Positions 51,344 through 63,135 of a stretch of 64,000 bases of DNA are shown in pieces. The stretch covers positions 6,026,501 through 6,090,500 of the forward strand of contig JAGUCH010000002.1 in assembly GCA_019096065.1 (NCBI GenBank), read 5' to 3'. The notes under the pieces were generated by a model. It saw only the letters and a program-made list of their open reading frames with translations. It had not been told where the DNA came from and did not search any database. Source of the DNA: Paracyclopina nana. Its lineage: Eukaryota; Arthropoda; Copepoda; Cyclopoida; Cyclopettidae. The first letter of the stretch is position 1; every line of letters starts with the position of its first letter. Made by a program: the position numbers and the translations under genes.

Positions 51344-54300
51344 TTAATCATTATCAGGTAAATGTTTGAGTACATCCACAGATGTCGATTTGGTGATGGC
51401 TCCCGAGGTCTTGCTTAGCCCTGACGAGGAGGCTACAGCAGTTTCCCTGATTGAATACAAAGTCTTGGCAAACCATTTCCTGTTGCTCTGACTAGAAGAA
51501 TCTTGAGCCTGCTTCTCCTCGGCTGCTAATACAATCTGGTGGGTCAATTCCTGATTGCGACATTTTGTCTCCACAAGGGCTAATTTGGTTTGAGCCAGCT
51601 CCATTTCGAGCTCTTGAATTCTATCAGAGAGCTGTTCAAGTTCATTATCTTTGGGAGTCTCTTCAGCCTTAGCTGCAACCGGTTGGCCCGATTGCTGCGC
51701 CTTCTCTAGCTTTTCACTAAGCTGAGAGCAGATTGCCTTATACTCCAATATCACTTGATTTTTGCTAGCGACTTCAGAATCCAATTTGTCCACCTCGCGT
51801 TTCAGCAGCCCCTTTAGAGACTCTGTTTCAGTCTCAAGTCTCGCCTTTTCATCGAGAGCCTCGGAGAGGAGCGCCTTAGTGGCTTCCAGCTCTTTTTCGC
51901 AATAGTCTTTCTTGTCCTCGATTTGGTCGATATCCTTTCGCATTTCGATCTTGCTGTTAAGCAGTTCTCGAGCAAGGTTGTCGTTCTCAGTGTCCAATCT
52001 CAGATTGTCTGCTAGAAGCCTCTTATTTTCTCTTTCAAGTCGAATAACTGGATCTTCTCTTTGCCTTTCAGCTTCCCTGATGGCAAGCCACTCCTTCTGG
52101 TATTTGCTCATTCGCTTCAGTTTCATAGTCTTGGCCACAATCATAAGTTGCTTGGCATTTTCTTCGCTGCGATACGTTTTCGGAATATTGACCCTAAAAT
52201 ATTTCATGAGGCCTTCGAAGTCTTGATTTAAAAGGTCTTTCTTGGCAACTTTCAAAATGGCAAGTGCAACTTGAAAGATGGCATCAAATCCTTCAAATAG
52301 GAAGACATCAAGCACACGAAATACTAGGAATAGTGGGAACTTTGCCGTAAAAACCGTTAAGAACCATTGGCTGGCGTACATGTGAGACTCAAGGCCGCAG
52401 TCATGGAAATGCACGTGCAAATCAGGAAAATTTGCCTCAATGAGACGATCCAGTTGGTAGATCCTCAATTGCAGTTGCTCAAAGTTCTCTCTGAACATGT
52501 CTCGTAGCCCCAAATCGTGCATCACTTTGATCAGGACTCCGAACGCCTGCTCCTCAGGCATCTGGAGGAGCAAGGCAGCAATGAGAAAGCTTTGCCCCTG
52601 ACAGTACCCAATCTCACTGTCATAAACTGAGTATGCTTTGGAAATGCGATAAAGGGACTCTTGTCCGATTCCTCCGGCTTCCTTGAAGAACTCGTGAGCC
52701 GGAAATGTTCGGTGGATATCCCTAAGAATGACTTTGTCATCGGGGCTTTCTTTTGTGATCAGAATCCGATATGCCTCAATTATTTCTTCCTGCTGTGCGC
52801 TGGCCCCAGTGATACGCTGCCACACTTCACACCTAAGCGCTTCAGGCACTCCATTCCAAACCAGTGACGGTAGAATTTTGGGATAAGATTTGGGGGATGA
52901 CTGGTCCCATTCATGCAAGACTTGCATCCAAGCATCGAGCTCTGAACCTGAGCATTCCTTTGAGACATCCCCGAATCCAGACAAGACAGGCTCGTCACCG
53001 TCATCCGAGTCCTCGTCGATGACAATACTGGGGCTGTCAGGGTCATCATTGAATCCGGAGGCATTGGGGGGACTTTTGAGAGAGCTCCAAGTTGAGGCGG
53101 TTAAGTTGGCCAATTGGAGTGATAGGCTAATTTTCGACCGGTTCAGTTCAATCTCCTCACTCTTATCAATTCCAACCACATCAAAGTAGTCCTTATTGTC
53201 GGCTCTCCTCTTGACCCGAACATTGAACTGCTTGACTAGGCTCTTTTTGGTATAGTACCAATACCGCTCATTTTGCGGTAAGATTCTTGCCTTGGTCTCC
53301 AGGACGAAGCGAACTGGTTCTGCGATTTGTTGGATCACCAAATCGGCGGCAATGGTCAAGAAAACAGAATTGACGTCTGGAGCGGTTTCTTTGTTGAGGA
53401 CAGCAAAAGAAGTTTCTCTAGGATCCCAGAAGCCAGTGATGACGTTGACGATAGCATCACCATTATTAGTCGTAGCCATGGTGACATGCTCAAGAAGCTG
53501 CATATCAGCATGTCTCACATTCCTTCCAGGGCTGACTAGCATGCCAAAGCAGCGTTCCACTGACAGTTTGCAGGAGTTGTGCGACATTTGCTGTACTGTC
53601 ACAATCACCTTCTTGTCTATATTGCTCCTCAGCTTGAAGACGCCTTTCTGCCTTGGCACAAGATCAAATGTGTTGCTCTCAGACTTCTCTTTGATTTCTA
53701 GAGATACTTCGAACAGGAAACACTCATCACTAGCCAGCTCTAGAGTATTGACAGAGTCTTTCTTCTTGAATGCCAGGGCGAATGACACGAAAACTTTGGT
53801 GACAGCTTCGACCACTTGACACCGAAACACATGGCACTGAAAAAAGGTCTTCTGCTCTTCAACGTGGGCAGATGTAAATGCAAAACAAGCTTGGTCGGGA
53901 CTGCCGGAGGTTCCACGAGCAAAAAAGATGATTCTGCAGATCTCAAACTGAGCCAAGCTCTTCTTGGATTTCAACTCCTGAACAACAACTTTGCCCTCAG
54001 ACGTTTTCGGTACAGCAAGGATGATTTCGATGGAAGTTGGCTCGTCTTGGAGGTCATCTAGCACATTAAACTCCTTCATGATGCCATGAATCAACTTTTC
54101 ATTTTTGGGCTCGTCCATCCTGGAGGCTCCCAAATATCTGACATTGTGAAACAGTGTGTGGTCATCCTCAAGTATGATGCTGTCTCTGTTTTCGTTGATG
54201 AGAGATGTGTCGTGGACATCCAAACATTCCTCCATGGTTTCTTTAAGAGCATCCTCGTCACCTTCCATTTTTGGCTCCTCGCTTTTGGCACAGACGATCT

Positions 54301-54352
54301 CGTACTCTTCTGAATTTGCAGCCGAGCTCGAATCAGAATTCTTTCCCTCCAT
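51344..54352 (-). CDS. RABGAP1: RabGAP1 (TBC1D11/GAPCenA-like Rab GTPase-activating protein)
   Basis: A single exon from ATG at 54352 gives 1,002 residues (human 1,069). RabGAP1 stimulates GTP hydrolysis by Rab proteins such as Rab6/Rab11/Rab36 at endosomes and centrosomes. Domains in order: an acidic N-terminus; a PTB domain beginning around FHNVRYLGASRMDEPK (residue about 70) to 200; a kinesin-like DUF3694 region; a TBC domain starting near WNGVPEALRCEVWQ, with the arginine finger in ILRDIHRTFP and the glutamine finger in SEIGYCQGQS; and a long coiled coil rich in Glu, Leu and Lys to the C-terminus. All family parts are present. The absence of introns over 3 kb is unusual beside its neighbours. 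It converges with the membrane-protein gene, 219 bp between stops. Confidence 0.95.
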   Translation of the reverse strand: MEGKNSDSSSAANSEEYEIVCAKSEEPKMEGDEDALKETMEECLDVHDTSLINENRDSIILEDDHTLFHNVRYLGASRMDEPKNEKLIHGIMKEFNVLDDLQDEPTSIEIILAVPKTSEGKVVVQELKSKKSLAQFEICRIIFFARGTSGSPDQACFAFTSAHVEEQKTFFQCHVFRCQVVEAVTKVFVSFALAFKKKDSVNTLELASDECFLFEVSLEIKEKSESNTFDLVPRQKGVFKLRSNIDKKVIVTVQQMSHNSCKLSVERCFGMLVSPGRNVRHADMQLLEHVTMATTNNGDAIVNVITGFWDPRETSFAVLNKETAPDVNSVFLTIAADLVIQQIAEPVRFVLETKARILPQNERYWYYTKKSLVKQFNVRVKRRADNKDYFDVVGIDKSEEIELNRSKISLSLQLANLTASTWSSLKSPPNASGFNDDPDSPSIVIDEDSDDGDEPVLSGFGDVSKECSGSELDAWMQVLHEWDQSSPKSYPKILPSLVWNGVPEALRCEVWQRITGASAQQEEIIEAYRILITKESPDDKVILRDIHRTFPAHEFFKEAGGIGQESLYRISKAYSVYDSEIGYCQGQSFLIAALLLQMPEEQAFGVLIKVMHDLGLRDMFRENFEQLQLRIYQLDRLIEANFPDLHVHFHDCGLESHMYASQWFLTVFTAKFPLFLVFRVLDVFLFEGFDAIFQVALAILKVAKKDLLNQDFEGLMKYFRVNIPKTYRSEENAKQLMIVAKTMKLKRMSKYQKEWLAIREAERQREDPVIRLERENKRLLADNLRLDTENDNLARELLNSKIEMRKDIDQIEDKKDYCEKELEATKALLSEALDEKARLETETESLKGLLKREVDKLDSEVASKNQVILEYKAICSQLSEKLEKAQQSGQPVAAKAEETPKDNELEQLSDRIQELEMELAQTKLALVETKCRNQELTHQIVLAAEEKQAQDSSSQSNRKWFAKTLYSIRETAVASSSGLSKTSGAITKSTSVDVLKHLPDND

Positions 54353-54703
54353 CTTCAAGGCATTAATCCTTAGAAGAAACGCCCGAGATGTCGATCAAGA
54401 AATGTTTTTTATTTGACAGCTGTCGACTTTAGTGGGATGATGGCGAGCGCTGACTGAAAACGGCCAAAGATTATGCAAAAACGTCAAAAACAAGGGTACA
54501 TTATACGGCAAATGGACGAAAGCGGGACCTGTAGCGGTTTTAACGAAATATTCCCAAAAGATGTAGAAAAATTTCCTTTTCATGGCTTTATTGAATAATA
54601 AACTCCACAATTAGTGGCACGATTAGCAGGTTGCATTTCTCAAACTCAAGTGAAAGGTAAAATCTTGTATTTCACTCTAAAACATTAAAAATATCACAGA
54701 GAA
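54353..54703. other. Gap between RabGAP1 start and GalNAc-transferase stop
   Basis: About 350 bp holding the RabGAP1 promoter and the transferase 3' UTR. No separate feature is recognised. Confidence 0.4.
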
Positions 54704-56841
54704 TCAAACAATTTCATTGTATTTGAGACCGGACCTCTTGAAATATGTAAACTCCCAATGTTGATTTTCATTGGAAGCATCACATTTCTTCATCAAGCCT
54801 CTGCTCGCACAACTATGATGGCCCACAGTAAGGCAAAGGCCAGTGGTTGTATGCTTCATAAGCTTCGTCTTTATGTCATAGTTCCATTGGCCGGAGCGAC
54901 CACAATGTGTCACTGTAGCTAGTTTGTCTTTGTTTTCTCCTATGCACATGTAATCTCTCAAAAGGTACCTGAAAAGCAAAAACATTAGCAGCAAATCGTC
55001 CAGAAGCGAAGAATGTTACCTATTCTTGTTCATCCACCAATATTGAAAGCCTCCTAGGTTATGACAGGGTAAAACATCAACAACATGATCCATGTACTCG
55101 GTTCTGTCATTCTTGTCAACGCACACATCATTGGCTGGATTTCTCAACTCTCCAGCTCCAATGAGTTCATGATATGGAAGGCGGCCAGCCACTATGTGGT
55201 CAAGGAACCATTTGAAGGACTCGCACTGGAGCTTATCTCTCAATGCCTTTCGATCTGACAAGTCACTAATGGGTCCCAGCCTTTGCTCAAGAGGCTGGTC
55301 AAACTTGCCTAGCCTGCTGTAGAATAGGTTCTTAAACTCATCCATCCACACCTCAGCCACCCTGATTAAGTTATGGTTGATTTCTTTGTCACCAATCTTG
55401 TATGGTGACCAGGTCCTGAACACATGACCGACTCTGGAGCAAGGAGCAATCTCAATTCTTCCTCCACACATCCAAGCCTTGAAGCTGAGCTCAAAGTTTT
55501 CTCCTCCCCAAACCTCCATGCCCTCATCATAGTATCCCAATTCTTCAAAGTAATCTTTGCGAATGGCAAATAGTCCACCTGCCATGATGGGGTTTTCATG
55601 CGGAGCCCAAATGTCCGGTTTATTCGCATTGTTCAGCTCATGCCACTCAAACTCCATTCTCCAATTCATGAGCCCAAATATGTCTTTTTCAATGAACCTG
55701 TAGAAAAAGGTGGTGTCATTGATGGCGTCAATGACTGGGCTGGTGATGAGCTTAGGATTCTCGTAGATACCAAAAAGCATGGGTTCAAGCCAACCTATGC
55801 CAGCTTCAATGTGAGAATCCAGGAAGACCAGTATTTTAGCTTTCGAAGCTCTGATGCCTGCCATCCTTGATCTCATGAGGCCTTGTCTTTTTTCTTGCCG
55901 TATAATCTTGACCATTCCCTGAGGGAAGTTTGCCTCAACGTAATCATCTAGTCTTTGACCCAAATGGTCTTTATCGGACTTGTCATCCACTAGTAGCACT
56001 TCATGGAGTAAATGCTTGGGGGTTCTGTTTACCACAGAGTGGACACTTCTTAGCAGAGTTGACCAGGCTTCATTGTGGAAGCATATGATTACGGAGGCTG
56101 GCTCCAAATGCTCAGTGGACCCTTCATACTGATCACGACACCATTGACCCCTAAAATCTGGCAGTGTTCTGTTCAAAGAGATCAGCTCAGAGACGTACTC
56201 CTCGAAAGCATGGTTTTTGTACATTTGCTGCCTTTTCGACGACTCAGAGCTACTCATTTTTGAGACGTCAAGCGTGACTCCTATGCCCATTTCTCCTGGT
56301 GGCCAAGAACTCAAATCACGGGGGAGCCTTCGAACGTCTGGATTGGGATGAACTTCTGGCTCGATGTAGGGCTTGATGAAGTCTGGATTGGGCGTGGAAG
56401 TGTCAACTTTTTCATGATGAGGCGATACAGTTTCGCTTTTCTTGAAACTTGCCAAGAGTTTTTCTGAAAATATCAAGTTGAGTCTTTAAGTAAGAGCACA
56501 TAAACGAGTAGTTTATCGTCAGCTAGATGGCGCTACTTGAAAAAACAGCAGACATGATAAACATAAGCCACAAATCAGCGAAAATTCACAATGACGAAGT
56601 AAAAAGAAAGGTAAGCTAAGAAGGTTCTTTGAGAAATGAGCACCATTACCTAATTTGAAAAAACTGCAGACTTACTTGTTAGGCCGAGATCTCTGTCGAG
56701 GTAAAAGTACAAAAATGCAAGGCTGGCTACCGTGATAGCAGCGAAAAATTGCCTCCTAGACAAACTGATGAAGGCGTCTTCACTTTTTCTGCCTCCGTTG
56801 CTTTTCCTCTTGACCTTCTGCTGTTGTCCACCGGCGGCCAT
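54704..56841 (-). CDS. Polypeptide N-acetylgalactosaminyltransferase
   Basis: Exons 56841-56676, 56463-55020 and 54968-54704 give 624 residues. The enzyme starts mucin-type O-glycosylation in the Golgi by transferring GalNAc from UDP-GalNAc to Ser/Thr. It is a type II protein: a basic cytosolic tail (KVKRKSNGGRKSE), one signal anchor at about residues 32-48, a stem, the GT-A domain with ASVIICFHNEAWSTLLR and the metal-binding DSH (271-273, in LVFLDSHIEAG), then MAGGLFAIRKDYFEELG and the Gal/GalNAc-T motif WGGENFELSFKAWMCGG. A C-terminal ricin-type lectin domain runs from about NPANDVCVDKND to the end, with QHWEFTYF. The paralogue is not resolved; the GLMNWRMEFEW segment resembles GALNT11-like enzymes more than GALNT1. 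The start codon is fixed by the anchor. Confidence 0.92.
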
Positions 56842-57964
56842 TTTTTAGAGCTCCAAATCTGTACGTGGTATGCACATTACTTCAATTCATTACAATCAAT
56901 ATTCAGCCAAATACGCCGGCTTCTGAATTTGTTGTACCTCAATCTTTTACCTACTTAGTACTACTAGAACAACAAATAGTTTGACGTGGACTAGAAGGCG
57001 GGAAATTCAAACTTTTCAACTCCTTGTGTTGCCAACTAGGCTGCCACATCACTTCTATTCTAAATAGGCTTCTCATGAATGCACCTGAAACACATCTGTC
57101 AAATTAAAGTAGCATCGCTTGCCTGCTTTAATTTACCAATGAGTCATCTGGTTTGAAAAAGAGCTTGACACGCAACTGAAACTGCACATAAACTTTATCT
57201 TACAGGCTATCTAGACGCACGTATCTGCAAATCTGATCATTAACATTTCAAAGTGCATGTCTGACTAGCAGAAAGTCCTGAGCCAATCACACATAAAGTT
57301 GCAAAAGTACTGCGCATAGCTACAAAGGAAGTGACATAGTCCCTAATTTCTCAGGAAAGGCGTGCCCAGCAAAGAAATACCATTCTCCGTAGAATTAGGG
57401 GAATTACAGTAATGTGATGCAACACAATTAAAAAATGTCATTTTTTACACATTTTGCCAATGACTTGTGGGTGTGTAATCTTTAATTGCAGGTTTGTGCT
57501 GATTAGCAATCCGTACTATTAAGCGTATAATAAACACTATAATGCTCGTGATCAGGGAGCACAGACGATATCCTATAAGAGCTAGGCGACGCACTGTTTA
57601 CAATAGCGCATGAAAGCATAAATAGACGAGTTGGAGGAGCAGAACTATTTCAAGTGAGTGTCTGCAAGAAGCTGCACTTTTCAAGCTGATTCTGGACTTT
57701 GAGCCCCCAAATTGCAATATGGTAGCAATCCTGCTGACCAAACTATATTAGGGCACAGCGTACCTACAACTATGTAAAATACAGGTTATTTTTGAGAGTG
57801 CAGAGCTGGATTTTTGATTGTCCTAGTGTGATCCTGTGCCAGGAGAGACGCTCGTCGCGCTCGCTCCCACTTTAGTGCAGAGCAGAGATTTACCTTGTGT
57901 AGTAGTAGCAGTCATAGTCCAGGTTGTTCCATAAGAAAATCAGCTAGCCAAATGCGTAACAATC
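56842..57964. promoter_or_regulatory. Divergent region between GalNAc-transferase and G-alpha genes
   Basis: 1.1 kb between two divergent start codons. The last 130 bp before the G-alpha ATG are more GC-rich and probably hold its 5' UTR. No complete repeat is seen. Confidence 0.35.
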
Positions 57965-59625
57965 ATGGATAGTTTTCCACTCATGGATCGGCTAGCCGTG
58001 TGTTGCGGTGGCAGCCAGTATGGCAAGAGCCCGGAAGAGGTGGAAATGGCCACCAGGTCGAGGCAGATTGATGCCCAGCTCAAGACTGACCAGAAGAAAA
58101 TGGCGCAGGAGGTCAAAGTGCTGCTTTTGGGTGCCGGTGAGTCGGGAAAGTCCACCTTTTTGAAGCAGATGAAGATCATCCACGGGGTGTGCTTCGAGCC
58201 CGAACAGCTCAAGGATTTCCGCAGGATCATCTACCAAAACATGGTCAAGGGCATGCGGGTTCTTGTGGACGCCCAGAGGAAGTTAAATATACAATTGCGA
58301 CATCCTGCAAATCGAGTGGCAGGAGACCAGGCAAGATCCATTTCATCACGTTTTCATAATTGTTACTGTATATCGCTGATAGCATATTTTGCGTTCAGCT
58401 GAGTCATAGGATCCTTATCTATTATGCAGCCTAAATTACCTTAAAAACGAGATCACATTGGTCCGTACTGCACTAAAAAAAAAGAAAATCGGCAGCGTAG
58501 TTTAGGTACGCGTACATAGCGTCAATGATAGTTTCGTCCAAGTGCAAAGAGTGAAATTTCATGTAGCCAAGCGGTGTGACCGCAGAACTATCGCCACTGC
58601 ATTTTCAGACGGATCAAATGCTAGCTTAACATCGGCACGGGCAAAGGCATAACGCTTTTCTGCACAATAATCAATTTTGCGCTTTATAAAAAGTTAACGA
58701 GATTTTTAATGGTCCACGTTGCTGCGTCCAGTTTTTTCCCGAGCATCGAGAGTTCTTTCACCCTCAAAGAAGCAGCTTTGGAGGCCTTGAACGTGCATTT
58801 CCTCAACTGCGGATGTTTCAGATTCTACTGTTTGACAACTTTGCCGCGATCGACGTGGAGAACTTCCACGAGTTCCGCGACCTCCTCACGAGTCTCTGGA
58901 CCGACCCGGGGATCCAGGAGGCGTTTGAACGGCGATCGGAGTACCATTTGCCGGATAGCATGGGCTACTTCTACGACCACATCACCCGCATCGCGCTACC
59001 CGATTACGTGCCCACGCAGCAGGACATTCTCTACTGCCGCAAAACGACCAAAGGCATCCACGAGTTCCGCTTGCACATCTCCAACATTCCCTTTCTGTTC
59101 GTGGATGTCGGCGGGCAGAGGACTCAGCGGCAAAAGTGGTTTCAGTGCTTTGACAAAGTGACGGCCATCCTGTTTCTCGCCAGCTCGTCCGAGTTCGACC
59201 AGAAGCTGCTCGAGGACAGCCGCGTGAACCGGCTCGAGGAGTCGAGGACCATTTTCGACACCATAGTCAACCACCAGACCTTTGCTCACGTCTCCACGAT
59301 TTTGTTCCTGAACAAGATGGACTTGCTGGAGGACAAAGTGACGCGCAAGAGGGCGGACATTTCGCGCTACTTCGAAGACGAGTTCAGTGACGCGGCCCAA
59401 GTGAGGAAGTTCGTGCCCAATTTCGGCGGAGACCCCTTCAACTTGACCGACGTGAAGAACTTCATTCTGTACTTGTTCGTGACGAAGCAGAGGTTCCTGC
59501 ACGCGCAAAAGCCCATCTACCATCACTTCACGACGGCCGTCAACACCAAAAATATCCAGTACGTTTTTGCGTCAGTCAAAGAAACCATTTTGAGGAAAAA
59601 CTTGTCCGCTCTCATGCTCCAATAG
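57965..59625 (+). CDS. cta: G-protein alpha subunit, G12/13 class (concertina-like)
   Basis: Exons 57965-58330 and 58822-59625 give 389 residues. G-alpha-12/13 proteins couple receptors to RhoGEFs; in flies concertina drives apical constriction at gastrulation. Visible are the palmitoylation-type Cys pair (CC at 13-14), the P-loop GAGESGKS (56-63), switch II DVGGQR, the NKMD guanine-binding motif (FLNKMDLL), and C-terminal FTTAVNTKNIQYVF with the G12/13-type end LMLQ. KGIHEF and LFLASSSEFDQ also agree with that class. The intron appears to use a GC donor (CAG|GCAAGA, 58331) with a TTTCAG acceptor; no in-phase GT donor fits as well. The second exon is clearly richer in GC at third positions than neighbouring genes. 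AATAAA follows the stop at about 59652. Confidence 0.94.
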
Positions 59626-60613
59626 CTTTTAAAATGTGATTTGAATACTGTAATAAAGAAAATAGCGAAACGAAAGAAGTGACATTCAATTATTGACAAA
59701 ATTGCTATAGATAATTAATTACGCACGGAAAAAGCTAGATGAAGATTTGTCTAATCAGCAGTAGCAAATATGACTCGCGATAGTCTCGTTAAAAGCTGTA
59801 GCATGAAATGAGGTGCAAACTCCAGGCTTTCCAATTTTTTTCGTCGAAGCATGTTGCAGACATTTCACAAAAAGGACAAATCACTTTTTCTATCCATCAA
59901 TCGGACAGCCACAACTATTTTTTTTTTTTTTTTTAATTGAGTGATTGATTCGTGGCTTTATCGCTCTTCCATCATTAAAATTCTGGATTGGCCGGTTTCA
60001 GAGAATGGTTTCAGTTGGGAGCTCAGCCTATGTATCTTTAGATTTATATACTCTTTAAAACTCAGTGGTGCAATAGATATATCCGGTTAGAAAAGCTGTG
60101 CCATGATATTTTTTTATTCGCTAATTGTAATTGCTTGTTCACTTTAACAAAGCTGTCTACGTTGGCTTGACAACAAAACTTTATTGGCCTATTAATAGTA
60201 GCTGAAAACCTGATTTGATGCTATTTTGCACTAAACTTACAGCCCATATGTAGCGCGACTATGAGAATCCTTTTTTTCGCTGTCTGCTAATCCGATGAAA
60301 CGAGCAACAAGGCCTAGGTCTGAATGATCTCGTATAAGAAGATATTCTACCACTCTTTCAACCAAAATATTGATGCAGACGTTTTTTATAGGGCTTCTTG
60401 ATAATTTATCAAAGTCTTCGGTAGCTTCTCTTTTGGGCGAGAGCAACAAGAGAGCTAAATAGTCGATGCTCTTTTTGAGAGCATCGAAACAGGCTAGACT
60501 TTACGCTGGTGCACTTTTTACAGCACTTATAGCACCTTTGCCAGTCACTCAGTCAGTAAAAGTGGCTCGGCGGAACATCAGCGCAAGCCCACTTAGCAAC
60601 TGCACTTTGAAGC
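59626..60613. other. Intergenic between G-alpha and FAM162-like genes
   Basis: It includes an 18-T run near 59918-59935 and an AT-rich stretch. A 70-codon minus-strand frame (60237-60449) has no recognisable features. No RNA gene is seen. Confidence 0.35.
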
Positions 60614-62359
60614 ATGCAGGCCTTTAGATCGGGATGTGGCCTTGCTCGTGGCCTTTCTCTGAAGGGAGTGGGCAACGCCATCGCGCCTCGAGCTTTGGCG
60701 ACTTCTTCCCACGTTATGGGCAAGGAGACCAACCTCCATGGTAAAGGATTTATCTTGATATTTGAAAAAGGAAACTTTCTCTCAAATATTGGCTCAAATC
60801 TTTCAAGAAATGCAAGCCAAGTCGAGCGTTAAAGGCTCGGACAAATGGATTCTTTCCACTTTTGGACCCGATGGAAAGTATGCAAGCAGTAAAGATGTCC
60901 CAGACCATGTTAAGTAAGCATTTTTTATCAAAAATTCTTTGCGGTTGCTTCCAAAGAGCTATTTTCAAAAGTACGTTCACTCTGACCCCTTTTTCACGGA
61001 CCCCCGCTGCATAGCCGAAAAGATGTTTCGTAGGATTCACTAAACCTTTCAACTTTTTTTGCATAAAAACCGTCTGAGCTGGGATGTAACCAAGGGGCTT
61101 TCCATGTGGTGCTTTTTTGACACTAAGTTACCAAAATTCGACACGACAATCAGTGCTAAATTTTCCAAGTTACCGATTTGTCACATCACAGCACAGCACA
61201 GCACAACACAAGCCAGATGGACAAAAGCATAAAAGTTTATTTTTCATCAAGAGTTACCAGACTAAGCAGAAAGTCATGCAGCTTAAATTGGTGTTTTTTT
61301 GTAAGAAAAGGGGATAAATGAAATAAGGTATGAAATAAAGTGTGTTTTGGTTGCTTGTTACATGTCCATCTGCCAGTCACTCCTTGACACTGTCACTATT
61401 GCGCATTACATAGCACACAGTTACCATTTTTTGACACTATCACTAATTTACTGTTTGTTGACACACCACATGGAAAGGCCCCAAGTCATGAAATTAGGTA
61501 CCGTGGAAATAATTAACAGGAAAAACTTGGAAACTGGCACTTTCCCGTGCTGAGCCATTTGCGATGATGCCTCAATTCTTTCAAATGTCTTTTTGAGCAT
61601 CGCATTTCGCAAAGGCATCTTTCATTGCTTGTGAGCATAGATTAATTACGAAATATAACGTTACTAGTTACTAATCTGATTAAAAGGAATGGAGAATACG
61701 CAAGCATAAGCTATGTCGAAGCACGAAAATTAAAAACCTCCCAATGCATTTATCTCGATCCAGTTCTATCTTTGGATTCTTTGCTCAACGGGTGAAAGAA
61801 ATGCATTGACTCTTCAAAATGGAATTAAATGTCTAGATTGACAGTTGACAAGTGCGAAGATGTATCAGCCTCCCAACATGGCATAGCCAAGCATTCATAC
61901 AAATATCTTTACTGGATTATCTTCTACAACCTTTTTCTTTGAATTGGTTATGCCAATCGATGCTCAGATTTTTTCTTAGTATTCGTATATGGAAATCGAA
62001 TAAGTGTTTTTAGGCGGAACGTGCACTGAAAAATTCGAAAGTAAATGCAGAGTTATATTTGCTCCGCTCTTAAATAGTTAAAAAGTAAAGCATCAATGCC
62101 AATCCCGATCTGCGCCATCTGGCGTCTCGTGTGTGTGTCAGCACCTCCAGCAAAACACCTGTTTTTCAGCACTTCTGAAATTGACCGGGCAAAATCGAGG
62201 CTGAGGATCTACTTGAACACCCTGGGCATGCTCGCAGTTTTGTTTGCAGCAGCCTACTACATCAGATGGGGCAAACTACGCCAAATTAAGGGCGAAACGC
62301 TGGAAAATACCAATTTGGCCAAGAAGCAAGCATTGAAGGATGCCGAGGCGACTAACTAA
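60614..62359 (+). CDS. FAM162/UPF0389 family mitochondrial membrane protein
   Basis: Exons 60614-60740, 60808-60913 and 62170-62359 give 140 residues with consistent phase. Human FAM162A (HGTD-P) is a mitochondrial protein linked to hypoxia-induced cell death; the family function is otherwise unclear. The N-terminus (MQAFRSGCGLARGLSLKGVG...APRALATSS) is Arg/Ala/Ser-rich without acids, like a mitochondrial presequence. The middle has the family pattern of a SDKWILSTFGPDGKYASSKDVPDHV segment, equivalent to the (K)-I-L-x-W-x-G-x-F-K...I-P-x-x-V core, followed by IDRAKSRLRI, one transmembrane helix (LNTLGMLAVLFAAAYYIRW) and a charged tail. The second acceptor (CAAG) is not ideal, so the exon 2 start is the weakest point. 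Intron 2 (1,256 bp) holds a MITE at 61094-61482. An AATAAA lies at about 62482. Confidence 0.78.
61094..61482. mobile_element. 389-bp MITE, family P2, copy 2
   Basis: The ends GGGGCTTTCCATGTGGTG and the complement of GGGGCCTTTCCATGTGGTG bound an AT-rich body that shares TTGGTTGCT-GTTACATG, TCACTCCTTGACACT and CACAGCACA segments with the element at 18066-18434. It lies in intron 2 of the FAM162-like gene. The flanking duplication is unclear. Confidence 0.7.
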
Positions 62360-63135
62360 CATGATCACTGCAAACGCAGGCCTTTCCCTTGTTTTCTTAA
62401 ATTGCATTTTGAGTTTTACATTGAGGTGACAGTTTATAATAGGTACTCGTGTACTTGCATACTTTACAATATTCTCTTCAGAAATAAAGTACAGACATGC
62501 GCCATGGACTAATGCCAATTTTTAAACCTGTGACAAGCCTCAGTCCACCTTTTGTACTTCTGTAATCTTGATTTTGATTGGCTTATGTCTGGGTAGAAAA
62601 TCTTCGACACCCTGCGTAGGTTAGCAATATCTTTGCTTTTTGATGTCCAAATGCCTTAAAATCAGAAAGGAAGATCGATCATTAATTGATTTGCATTGCC
62701 TACTAAGCAATATCGGATTAAAACCCAACGCCGCCCATTAAATACGCAATTTTTGGTGTTGCTCAGGTACCTAATAGAGCCGCGAAAGCTTTTAAAACTG
62801 GACAGCCCCGAGTGCTACATTACAGGGAAAGAAGCAAGTAAGACAACATCACGCGCGTCGGGGTCTGTATAAATATAGATTCGTTAGATGACTTAGATGA
62901 TCATCTTTATCATCTATACCATTTTTGGACCAAATACAGATGATTTTTGCCTATCTTCTTTTGGAACACCAATCTCCTGGGCTTACAAGATGTATAAATA
63001 TAGATGATTTTTTGCTGTCATCTATATTTGGACTAACTTAGATGATAGCAACCTTAAAGCTAATATTAAGCTGGACCCATAATTTTTAAAAAATATGTTC
63101 CACATGCTAATCGACTAAACTAGTATTTATTAAAC
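62360..63135. other. Intergenic with an ATAGATGAT-rich stretch
   Basis: After the FAM162-like 3' UTR, positions about 62869-63055 repeat TTAGATGAT/ATAGATGAT/ATCATCTATA in both orientations and may be a small degraded foldback. No gene is seen. The last 9 bp (63127-63135) are the target duplication of the next element. Confidence 0.4.

Noticed and set aside
58996-59526. 176-codon minus-strand frame opposite G-alpha exon 2
   Set aside because: Antisense shadow produced by GC-rich codons of the sense exon.
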